Shown in pieces: positions 41,830 to 49,712 of a DNA stretch of 64,000 nt. Numbering within the stretch: position 1 is the first letter of the stretch; each line of letters opens with the position of its first letter. The notes under the pieces were generated by a model. That model had not been told where the DNA came from and ran no database searches. It saw nothing but the letters and a program-made list of their open reading frames with translations. The stretch is taken from contig NZ_CAIT01000006.1 of the NCBI RefSeq assembly GCF_000296815.2, positions 1,928,777-1,992,776 of the forward strand. Direction: 5' to 3'. The DNA comes from Fibrisoma limi BUZ 3 (lineage in GTDB: Bacteria > Bacteroidota > Bacteroidia > Cytophagales > Spirosomataceae). The position numbers were made by a program, and so were the translations under genes.

Positions 41830-42090
41830 ATGACACCTTTTATTCAATCGTTCTACCTCAATCCTTCCCGTCTGTTCGTGAGCCAAATCCGGGGTTTACT
41901 CACGCTAATGATAGGGATGACTGGTAGCCTGACCACGCTGGCCCAGGCACCCGTGGTAACAGCCCTCAGCCCAACCCGCAACGTCCGTTCGGCAGCTACC
42001 ACTACCGATGTTCACCTTCAGCCAGAACCTGACAGCTACCAACGACCCTCTTGAGCAGAGCGTCATCCTGACGGTAGAAAACATAATAAA
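41830..42090 (+). pseudogene. N-terminal remnant of an FG-GAP/VCBS-type surface protein
   Basis: The frame begins MTPFIQSFYLNPSRLF and continues with a hydrophobic signal-like stretch and APVVTALSPTRNVRSAATTT. That is the typical start of large Ig-like/FG-GAP repeat surface proteins in Spirosoma and Hymenobacter. A frame change near 42010 is needed to reach FTFSQNLTATNDP. The gene then stops and is replaced by the cyclase gene at 42114. Only the leader and first Ig-like strand survive. Confidence 0.5.
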
Positions 42091-42113
42091 TTTTCGACTT
42101 TTCACTCTTTGTT

Positions 42114-43622
42114 ATGCGTACTAATCATTTGCTTCGCCTTATCCTGATTGGCTTACTATTCAGGTTGTCGTCACCCGGATGGGCGCAGGATGGCGCACTT
42201 CCAGCTTCGCATTGGGCCACCGAACTGGCTCGGCAAACTGACTCTACCCGCAAAGCTGAGGTACTGCTCTTCATGGCAAAAGACCTTGAATCCAGTAACC
42301 CAAACGGCGCGCTTGTCTACGCTCAGCATGCCCTCGACCTCGGTCAAAAGCTCAACGCCACCAAAGTAATTGGACTGGCTGCTTTGCAACTTGCCAGACT
42401 CCACACCACCCTCGGCAACAAAGCCAAAGCCCGGCGATTTCGCAAACGAGCTGAGGAAGCGTTGCGCTCGGTTGATCTGATGGCCGAGTTGAACCGGCTC
42501 GAAACCCAGAAAGCACAGGCCGAAGAAACGGCCGCCAACTCCCAGCAGGCCGTGAGTACGCTGAGTACCGAAGCCCAGCAAAAGCAGACCTTGCTGGCTC
42601 AGCAGGATCAACAACTCTCGCTACGTGCGCAGCAACTCCAGCAGCAAGGCAAGCTGATGGGGCAGAAAGACCAGCTCATCGGGCAAAAAGACCGGTTGAT
42701 TGGTCAGAAAGATTCAATGCTGACCATGCGGGAGTTGTCGCTACGGTTTCAGCAGGATCAACTCCGAATTCTTGAACAGGAGAAAGCCCTCAAAGCCGCC
42801 GAAGTCGAGCATGAACGCACTATTCGGAATGCCCTGCTGGTAGGGGCCGGCCTGCTGGTGGCTCTGGCAGCTTTGCTCTGGCGACTCATTATCAATAAGC
42901 AACGCGCCAACCGCGAACTGGCTCAGAAAAACACCCAGCTCGATCTGGCCCGCAAACGCTCCGATGAACTGCTGCTCAATATCCTGCCCGGTGAACTGGT
43001 TGATGAGTTGAAGGTCCAGGGCATCACCCGCACCCGCCACCACGAGGAGGTGACGATCATGTTTACCGACTTCCGCGACTTCACCAAAATCAGCGAACAG
43101 CTTTCGCCGGTCGATCTGGTGAAGGAGATCGACTACTGCTTCCGCCACTTCGACCACATCATCGGTAAATACCCCAGTCTCGAAAAAATCAAGACCATCG
43201 GCGATGCCTACCTGTGCGCGGGCGGGTTACCCGCGGCTCACCCCGATCATGCCCATGAGATGGTAGCAGCCGCCCTGGAAATCCGGGACTTCATCAGCGA
43301 ACTTGAAACTCAACGCGCCCGCGAGGGCAAAATAGGCTTTCAGATTCGGATTGGCATTCATACCGGGCCGGTGATTGCGGGGGTGGTAGGCGCTACCAAG
43401 TTCGCCTACGATATATGGGGCGACACGGTCAACACGGCGGCCCGGCTCGAATCAGCCAGTGAGCCGGGGCAGATTAATATCTCCGGCGCCACCTATGAGC
43501 GGGTACAGACACGGTTCAACTGTCGGCACCGGGGTGAAATAGCCACTAAGAATAAAGCCAACATGCGTATGTACTTTGTTGATAGTCAGCATGACAAACT
43601 CTTAAATCCTGTAAGTAGTTAA
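42114..43622 (+). CDS. Membrane class III adenylate cyclase with TPR-like sensor and coiled coil
   Basis: The 502-aa protein has a signal peptide (about 1-25), TPR-like helices (about 46-120), a long coiled coil (about 120-235), one transmembrane helix (about 239-258) and a cytoplasmic cyclase domain (about 290-490) after the linker LLLNILPGELVDELK. Metal ligands D319 (FTDFRDF) and D364 (IGDAYL), adenine-selecting K360 and D433 (YDIWGDTVN) and transition-state N440 and R444 are all present, so it should make cAMP from ATP. The coiled coil holds three tandem L(I/M)GQKD units (181-203). The sensor would face the periplasm. The cNMP-binding phospholipase starts 13 bp downstream and an HD phosphohydrolase follows, giving producer, responder and possible degrader in one operon. 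Confidence 0.9.
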   Translation: MRTNHLLRLILIGLLFRLSSPGWAQDGALPASHWATELARQTDSTRKAEVLLFMAKDLESSNPNGALVYAQHALDLGQKLNATKVIGLAALQLARLHTTLGNKAKARRFRKRAEEALRSVDLMAELNRLETQKAQAEETAANSQQAVSTLSTEAQQKQTLLAQQDQQLSLRAQQLQQQGKLMGQKDQLIGQKDRLIGQKDSMLTMRELSLRFQQDQLRILEQEKALKAAEVEHERTIRNALLVGAGLLVALAALLWRLIINKQRANRELAQKNTQLDLARKRSDELLLNILPGELVDELKVQGITRTRHHEEVTIMFTDFRDFTKISEQLSPVDLVKEIDYCFRHFDHIIGKYPSLEKIKTIGDAYLCAGGLPAAHPDHAHEMVAAALEIRDFISELETQRAREGKIGFQIRIGIHTGPVIAGVVGATKFAYDIWGDTVNTAARLESASEPGQINISGATYERVQTRFNCRHRGEIATKNKANMRMYFVDSQHDKLLNPVSS

Positions 43623-43635
43623 TCGACGTTTTCCA

Positions 43636-45603
43636 ATGAGACTTACAATTGAACCCTTAGCTAACGCCCATCAGAAAGAACAGCTACTGACGAACCTGCA
43701 CCGTATTTTCGGTGAGTTTGATACGACTATGCTCGCCCTGCTCGAACCCATGCTGGAGTGGGTGGAGATCAGCGGAGGTGAGGTTTTGTTCCGGCAATAT
43801 GAACCCGGCGACTGCCTGTATTTCGTCATCAGCGGTCGCTTGCAGGCGTACACAACCGACGAACAGGGTAACCATCAGGTAATGGGTGAGATCATCCGGG
43901 GCGAAACCGTGGGCGAGATGGCCATATTTACCGGCGACCCACGCAGTGCAACCATTGTAGCACTGCGCGACAGCGTTTTGGTAAAATTATCCCAAAACGC
44001 CTTTGAACAGGTTATTGCCGCCTATCCCACGGTGTCAATAAACGTAACCAAACTTATCATCAACCGGCTTCGTACCTCGCAGGAGCAGCCCAGAGCAGCC
44101 GGGTCAGACGTGACCTCTCGCCCAACCCGATCGCACCCGACCAAGAAACCCGTTAACATCTGTGTGCTGGCTCTGCACAACGGCCCGGCAGACTCCATCA
44201 GCCCGGCTACGCGGCTGGCGGCCGAACTGTCGCCCCTGTTGCGCCGGAAAGGAACGACCTTCGTGGTGTCGAGCGACGAGGTAAACGAAGTCTTCAACCA
44301 GCCTAATTTTGCTCAGGTTGACAAAGACAATCCGATAGCCTACCGGCAACTGAGTCAGTGGCTCGACGACCAGGAGTCGCAGCACGAGTTTATGCTGTAC
44401 CTGGCAGACCCGTTCCGGCCCGAACATTCGGGGAATGGCCTTCCGGTTCTCTCGGAGTGGACGCGCCGATGTTTGCGGCAGGCCGATGAAATCCTACTGC
44501 TGGCCGATGCCACCCAGCCACCCGACCTGACTTTCATCGAAAAGCACTACCTGATGAATGAACTGTGGACGGGCGCTCCGCACACGCTGCTGTTGCTGCA
44601 TCCGTCCGACACGACCCATCCGCGCGATACGGCTCACTGGCTGGCCCCGCGTCCGGCGGTGAAGCGGCATTACCACCTGCGCCCCGGACTGAACCGTGAC
44701 ATGGCCCGGCTGGCCCGCATTCTGAGCGGCACCTCTGTTGGGCTGGTACTGGCCGGGGGGGGAGCCAAAGGCTTCGCCCACATTGGCGTTCTGCGGGCGT
44801 TGCAGGAGTGGAACATCCCGATTGATGTTGTGGGTGGGACGAGCGTGGGGGGGCTGGTAGCCGCTACGTTCTCTTTCGACGAGGCCATTGAACCCACCAC
44901 CTGGCACCTCCGCAAAGCCGCCCATTTCAACCCTACTAAAGACTACAACGTTCTGCCGTTTATTTCGCTGATCCGGGGCCGACGTATCGAGCAGATGATT
45001 CAAACCTGCATCAGCGATTTCACCGGCAACCCGACCCCCTACATTGAAGATAGCTGGCTAACTTTTTTTGCTCTGTCGAGTAACTACACCCGCGCCCGCG
45101 AGGAGATTCACACGCGGGGGCCCATGCTCAAATACCTGCTGGCGACTTCGGCCATTCCGGGGGTGTTTCCGCCCGTAATCGACGGCGACGACCTGCTGGT
45201 GGACGGGGGATCATTCAATAATTTCCCCGCCGATGTGATGAGCCGGTTCGGGGTGGGTAAGGTCATCGGCGTGGACCTAAGCATCGACAAACCCCGCAAG
45301 CTGACCATGGAGCAGATTCCCAGCCCGACGAGCCTGCTCCGGGATCGGTTTCGGTCTAAACGACAACGGAAATACCGACTCCCTTCGCTCTTGTCGCTCA
45401 TGCTCAATGCCACCCTACTGTACAGCAGCGCCCGGCGCAACGAAAATATCCGTCATACTGATCTGTATTTCAACCCCGATGTGAGCCGCTACGGCATCAT
45501 GAACTGGACCTCATACGACCAAATCGTGCAGAAAGGTTATGAACACGCTGTAGAGGTGCTCAACGGACTTCATCCCGATGAACTTGCCCGGTTACGGGCG
45601 TAA
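43636..45603 (+). CDS. cNMP-binding patatin-like phospholipase (NTE/PNPLA type)
   Basis: The 655-aa protein has an N-terminal cyclic-nucleotide-binding domain (about 15-145) with a canonical phosphate-binding cassette (GETVGEMAIFTGDPRSAT; E94 and R103). A middle alpha/beta domain (about 173-345) is followed by a C-terminal patatin lipase domain (about 367-540): oxyanion GGGAKG (374-379), nucleophile S403 in GGTSVGG and Asp523 in LVDGGSFNNF. All catalytic parts are present. It should hydrolyse membrane phospholipids or lysophospholipids when a cyclic nucleotide binds. No transmembrane segment is visible, and the layout matches bacterial neuropathy-target-esterase relatives. It lies 13 bp after the cyclase and 12 bp before the HD gene, which strongly suggests that the cyclase product controls it. 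Confidence 0.92.
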   Translation: MRLTIEPLANAHQKEQLLTNLHRIFGEFDTTMLALLEPMLEWVEISGGEVLFRQYEPGDCLYFVISGRLQAYTTDEQGNHQVMGEIIRGETVGEMAIFTGDPRSATIVALRDSVLVKLSQNAFEQVIAAYPTVSINVTKLIINRLRTSQEQPRAAGSDVTSRPTRSHPTKKPVNICVLALHNGPADSISPATRLAAELSPLLRRKGTTFVVSSDEVNEVFNQPNFAQVDKDNPIAYRQLSQWLDDQESQHEFMLYLADPFRPEHSGNGLPVLSEWTRRCLRQADEILLLADATQPPDLTFIEKHYLMNELWTGAPHTLLLLHPSDTTHPRDTAHWLAPRPAVKRHYHLRPGLNRDMARLARILSGTSVGLVLAGGGAKGFAHIGVLRALQEWNIPIDVVGGTSVGGLVAATFSFDEAIEPTTWHLRKAAHFNPTKDYNVLPFISLIRGRRIEQMIQTCISDFTGNPTPYIEDSWLTFFALSSNYTRAREEIHTRGPMLKYLLATSAIPGVFPPVIDGDDLLVDGGSFNNFPADVMSRFGVGKVIGVDLSIDKPRKLTMEQIPSPTSLLRDRFRSKRQRKYRLPSLLSLMLNATLLYSSARRNENIRHTDLYFNPDVSRYGIMNWTSYDQIVQKGYEHAVEVLNGLHPDELARLRA

Positions 45604-45615
45604 GTAACCGCATTC

Positions 45616-46182
45616 ATGCAAACGCAACTTGCCTGCCAGTTTATGCTGGATACCCTGACCGCACACCTGTCCCCCCTGCTTACCTACCACAGCGTTCACC
45701 ACACGCAGGACGTAATGAAGCAGGCCGACCGAATCGCCCGGGCCGAAGGGATCAACGATCCTGATCTGCTGCAGCTGCTCCAGACGGCAGCCTGCTATCA
45801 TGATGCGGGATTTCTGAACGCTTATGCCGAACACGAGGCCGAAAGCTGCCGGCTTGCCACGCTGTACCTGCCAACGTTTGGCTACGCGCCTGCTCAGGTC
45901 ACCCAGGTCTGCCAGCTCATCCGGTCAACGCGGGTTCCGCAGGCACCGACTACCTTTCCCGAGGCCATTCTGTGCGATGCGGACTTAGACTACCTCGGGC
46001 GCGACGATTACGCGCGGATTAGTCATTTACTGCTGTTGGAGTGGCTGGCCTATGGCCATCTGGCCGATACTGCCAACTGGGTTTCCATTCAGCGGTCGTT
46101 TCTGGGCAGTCACCGGTATTTCACCGTAACGAACAGGTATCTCCGCGAACCCGGCAAACAGCAAACGCTGGCTGCTCTGTAA
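45616..46182 (+). CDS. HD-domain phosphohydrolase
   Basis: The 188-aa protein has the HD metal-binding pattern: TYHSVHHTQDV (H28/H29), CYHDAGF (H62, D63) and CDADLDYLG (D121/D123). HD enzymes cleave phosphate esters, including cyclic nucleotides and ppGpp-like molecules. The nearest guess is a metal-dependent phosphodiesterase for cAMP or a related nucleotide, because it is the third gene of the cyclase-phospholipase operon (12 bp gap). No sensor domain is attached. The substrate cannot be read from the sequence. Confidence 0.85.
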   Translation: MQTQLACQFMLDTLTAHLSPLLTYHSVHHTQDVMKQADRIARAEGINDPDLLQLLQTAACYHDAGFLNAYAEHEAESCRLATLYLPTFGYAPAQVTQVCQLIRSTRVPQAPTTFPEAILCDADLDYLGRDDYARISHLLLLEWLAYGHLADTANWVSIQRSFLGSHRYFTVTNRYLREPGKQQTLAAL

Positions 46183-46325
46183 ACTCGAGTTCTACCCATG
46201 TCTGCCACCCATTCCGGCTTTGTCCGTACCCAAACTGAACAATTTAACTTTTCAATCGCGATGCATTAATCTTTCTACTTCGCCATCCCTCAGCCTGCCC
46301 CGTTGGCTGACGGATAGCTACTCAC

Positions 46326-47918
46326 TCAATGCAGGGTTACGGCCAATGTGGCTGTCTGGTCCGGCGCTTTCATCCGAAGCTGGTATTGGCCGGCCGGCGC
46401 ATCAAACGTCAGGCGCTGGGCACCTATCGGCATCGATTTCTCGGACACAATGCGCTTGACTACCGTACCGTCTGGCTTCAGCAAATCCAGACTAACTGCC
46501 CCGGCCTGGTTGAGATAAACGTGAATCGGGTACTGGCCAAGATGCGGATGTTTGAGAATGTCATACTGGCCGGTTTTCGCATTCGGGATAGCCAGATGGA
46601 AGCCCGTCGGATATCGAACCTGATCAAGCTGCATTTTCGCCAAAGCCGTTTTGATCGTCGGTAGTTTCATGAACAGATCCCAGCACAGGCCCGTCCGGTA
46701 ATTTTCCATCATAATCACAATTGGCCCCTGATCAATAGCCAGGTACTGGGGCGAAAACCAGTTTTTCTTTAGGCTGAACGCATCGGTAAATCCATACTCC
46801 TTCCAGAGCCGGTCACCCAGTTCGTTGTAAAAAAACCGCATGGCCTGCATGGAGTAATAGGGCGTATACGGAAATGCCGACAAAGCCGCCGTGGGGCTGA
46901 TCGTACTGTTGTCCTCGGTCGGTTGGTGCGCGCCGTAGAAGTTAAAATCATCACTGGCGGTCAGGCCCCAGTTCTCGGCCGAATACTGGTGATCTTTCGG
47001 CGCTTCGTACACGCAGTACGCCCGGTTGATGAGCGTGTGTGTTACGTTCAGGTCCCAGTAGTTGGTCACGTTGTCCTGCACCTGTCGCGGGTCAAGGCCC
47101 AGATAGGAGTAATGCGTGAAAAACAGCGGCCCACCGTACGGAAAACCCAGCGGCAGTTTATAGCCTAAGTACGTTTTGCCGTTTAAATAATTCGGGCTGT
47201 TTTTCCAGGTCTTCTGGTACACATCAGGATCAATGCCATGCGTCGGCGACGCGACGGCCAGCACGTACGTAATCAGACACTCATTGTAGCCGCGAATCGG
47301 CATGTTCATGGCCCACTCGTAGTTGGGCGACCAGTGCCAATGCAGCAGGCCATTATGTACGTACCAATCCCACTCAACCGTTTCCCACAGCTTCTGTATG
47401 CGATCGCGTAACTCGGTTTCCTGGGCGTTGTTCTGATTGAAGTATTGCTGTGCAATCAGCAGACCATTGACCAGATACGACGTTTCGACCAGATCACCGC
47501 CGTTATCTTTCTGACCAAACGGCACCACCTTGCCCGTTTTTCCATCGAGCCAATGCGACCACGCGCCATGAAAACGGTCGGCTTTTTCCAGAAATTTCGC
47601 CATTGTCAGCAGCCGGGCCACGGCCTCGTCGCGTTTCACCCAGCCGCGTTCCGTAGCCACAACAATCGCCGAGATACCGAACCCCGACCCGCCACTGGTC
47701 ACCACTTCCGGTGTTTTGGTACGTTCAGGAGCCAGCCCCGATACCGGATGGCCAAAGTCCCAGAAATACCGAAAAGCCGCTTCCTGTACCTTATCAAAAA
47801 GCTGCTTATCGGAGAGCTTTGGGGGCGTTTCGACAGACAAAGGTTGCGGTTCCGGACGACAGAAAGCCAGCAGCAAGCCCGTGTTGATGATTAGAAATAG
47901 CAGGTTTCTATTTATCAT
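46326..47918 (-). CDS. PF10091-type glucan hydrolase, predicted lipoprotein (GH144-like)
   Basis: The 530-aa protein starts at 47918 (MINRNLLFLIINTGLLLAFC); the longer frame runs into upstream repeats. The lipobox LLAFC makes it a lipoprotein. The alpha/alpha-barrel domain (about 30-445) has the PF10091 landmarks VTSGGSGFGISAIVVA, DGKTGKVVPFG, WHWSPNYEWAMNMPIRGYNE, ALSAFPYTPYYSMQAM and QGPIVIMMENYRTG. A short beta domain (about 450-530) ends the protein. Characterised PF10091 enzymes include GH144 endo-beta-1,2-glucanases, so a beta-glucan is the likely substrate; exact specificity is not proven. It follows SusD and SusC on the same strand, separated from SusD by the repeat-filled 262-bp spacer. 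Confidence 0.88.
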   Translation of the reverse strand: MINRNLLFLIINTGLLLAFCRPEPQPLSVETPPKLSDKQLFDKVQEAAFRYFWDFGHPVSGLAPERTKTPEVVTSGGSGFGISAIVVATERGWVKRDEAVARLLTMAKFLEKADRFHGAWSHWLDGKTGKVVPFGQKDNGGDLVETSYLVNGLLIAQQYFNQNNAQETELRDRIQKLWETVEWDWYVHNGLLHWHWSPNYEWAMNMPIRGYNECLITYVLAVASPTHGIDPDVYQKTWKNSPNYLNGKTYLGYKLPLGFPYGGPLFFTHYSYLGLDPRQVQDNVTNYWDLNVTHTLINRAYCVYEAPKDHQYSAENWGLTASDDFNFYGAHQPTEDNSTISPTAALSAFPYTPYYSMQAMRFFYNELGDRLWKEYGFTDAFSLKKNWFSPQYLAIDQGPIVIMMENYRTGLCWDLFMKLPTIKTALAKMQLDQVRYPTGFHLAIPNAKTGQYDILKHPHLGQYPIHVYLNQAGAVSLDLLKPDGTVVKRIVSEKSMPIGAQRLTFDAPAGQYQLRMKAPDQTATLAVTLH

Positions 47919-48180
47919 GATTGATAAAGCACTGTAATTGTACTGTTTGTGAAGGTTGCGTCGGACGCCCAGTATTCGTCTGACGAGTAGCCGAGTATGA
48001 ATCGTCTGACGGCACGTCTGACGCTGGCTACCCGAGTACTCACTCACCTGGCGTAGTGTTGCGTCAGACGAGTATTGTCAAGATACACTGGTTTGTAAGC
48101 GCTGCGTCAGACGTACCGTCAGACGATGAGTACTCGGATACTCGTCTGACGGTACGTCTGACGCAGCTTTACCCACCACC
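47919..48180. repeat. Palindromic CGTC(A/T)GACG repeat cluster between susD and the glucanase gene
   Basis: The whole spacer is built from CGTCTGACG/CGTCAGACG units, from about 47958 onward, with GAGTACTC and ACTCG spacers. The largest structure is a perfect hairpin with two 26-bp arms (48101-48126 and 48142-48167) around a 15-nt loop. It begins 14 bp after the susD stop, so it would sit at the 3' end of the susCD message. The 23-bp core is identical to one at 34176-34198 inside the NmrA-type gene. Confidence 0.88.
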
Positions 48181-49662
48181 TTAATACCCCGGATTCTGCG
48201 TCAGCACGCCACCGCTGGCGTCAATCTGGGTTTGCGGAATCGGCATGACCTCGTTGACACCCGGCGTAAAGTTTTTACCAACCGCCCGTAACACCTGAGC
48301 TGCCCGGCCCTGACGTACCAGATCCCAGAAGCGATCGTGTTCCATCGCCAGCTCCACCCGACGCTCGCGCCAGATGGCCTGTCGCATCTGTTCCTGACTG
48401 GTAAACGCTACGTCCGCCAGAACCCCCGTCCGGGTACCACGCGCCCGGGCCCGTACGGCGTTCAGACGCTGAGCCGCCTGCGCGCCGTTGCCCAGTTCGT
48501 TCGCGGCTTCAGCGTTCATCAGCACGACATCGCCATAGCGCAGGATTCGGATGTTTTTGTTCGAATCGCCGATCCCGCAGGCCGAGCGGGTTTCACTCTG
48601 CGCTACGTATGCTTTCTGGTTATAGGCCGGATTAGGCGTGTTCCGATTGATCGACACCCCATCAAACAGGGTTTCGCCCGGAAAGATGATCGTGGCATCC
48701 CGGCGCGGATCGCCCGTCTCGTAAGCGTTATTGATCAGATCATTAGACGGTACGTTGAAACCCCAGCCCAACTGCCCCCGAACAGACTGCACCTCGGCGT
48801 ACTGTGAACCGCCCCCGCATTGCGGCAGGGCTGCGTTCTGCACCTCAAACAGGGATTCTGAACTGTTCTCTCCGGCTTCGGTGAAAATACGCTCGTAGGG
48901 CGTATTGAGGTTATACTCGTTCGATGCAATAATCTCGTCGGTGAGCCGCAGCACGTCCGACCAGCGCTTCTGATACATAGCCACCTTTGCCAGCAATCCT
49001 TTGGCCGCTCCTTTCGTTGCACGCCCCAAGTCAGCAACCGGATACCCAGATTTCTCGGGCAGTACGCCAATGGCCGCGTTCAGGTCCTGCTCAATTAACT
49101 GATAGATCTCTTCCCGCGACGCCCGTGGCTGCGGTGGATCACCGGCCTGCACGATGTCCGTTACGCGAGGTACGCCCCCGAACGTCCGGACCAGGTTGAA
49201 GTAAAAATAGGCGCGCAGGAATCGGGCCTCCCCTACCAGCCGATCACGCAGTGTGGTGTTCATGGACGTAATCTGCGGCACCCGCTGAATCACCTCGTTG
49301 CACCGGTTGATGCCCTGGTACTGACCCGTCCAGTAATCGTTCAGGATGAAATTAGTAGGGGTCATCGTCAACTGATCGAACTCACCCATAAACGGCGCAT
49401 CCGTCGGGTCGCTGCCCTTATCGGCATCGTCGGAGGTCAGGCTCGACACGGCGATAAACGCAAATACGTGCGTTTGCCAGGCCCGCAGGTGCGCGTAGAT
49501 GGCGTTGGTGGCTTTGATGGCCCCATCTTCACTCTGAAAGAAATCCTGTACAATTTCTTCTCCCTGCGGATTCCGCTCCAGGAAAGACTCGCTGCAACTC
49601 TGACTGCCCAGCAACAAAGCACCGGTCAGGGCGGTAGTTAGAAATTTATTGACTGTTTTCAT
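48181..49662 (-). CDS. susD: SusD/RagB outer-membrane glycan-binding lipoprotein
   Basis: The 493-aa surface lipoprotein captures oligosaccharides for the SusC porin. The signal peptide ends in the lipobox LLGSQSC (Cys23). The N-terminal TPR helices of the SusD fold include LVGEARFLRAYFYFNLVRTFGGVP (about 138-161, split here), and the C-terminal part has IRILRYGDVVLMNAEAANEL, RERRVELAMEHDRFWDLVR and the closing PIPQTQIDASGGVLTQNPGY. All are diagnostic of the family. It starts 50 bp after its SusC partner. The symbol is used in the family sense, not for the Bacteroides starch protein. Confidence 0.95.
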   Translation of the reverse strand: MKTVNKFLTTALTGALLLGSQSCSESFLERNPQGEEIVQDFFQSEDGAIKATNAIYAHLRAWQTHVFAFIAVSSLTSDDADKGSDPTDAPFMGEFDQLTMTPTNFILNDYWTGQYQGINRCNEVIQRVPQITSMNTTLRDRLVGEARFLRAYFYFNLVRTFGGVPRVTDIVQAGDPPQPRASREEIYQLIEQDLNAAIGVLPEKSGYPVADLGRATKGAAKGLLAKVAMYQKRWSDVLRLTDEIIASNEYNLNTPYERIFTEAGENSSESLFEVQNAALPQCGGGSQYAEVQSVRGQLGWGFNVPSNDLINNAYETGDPRRDATIIFPGETLFDGVSINRNTPNPAYNQKAYVAQSETRSACGIGDSNKNIRILRYGDVVLMNAEAANELGNGAQAAQRLNAVRARARGTRTGVLADVAFTSQEQMRQAIWRERRVELAMEHDRFWDLVRQGRAAQVLRAVGKNFTPGVNEVMPIPQTQIDASGGVLTQNPGY

Positions 49663-49712
49663 TGATCGTTATCGTTACACCTCCAGCTCATTCAGGGGAG
49701 GAAGTGAAGTTT

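Noticed and set aside
42114-46182. Naming the cyclase operon Pycsar or CBASS
   Set aside because: The cyclase has the adenine-type K360/D433 pair and a membrane sensor, and CBASS needs a CD-NTase. Neither name fits the sequence seen.
47958-48167. CRISPR array
   Set aside because: Units are short, unevenly spaced and in both orientations; spacers are not of constant length and no cas gene is present.
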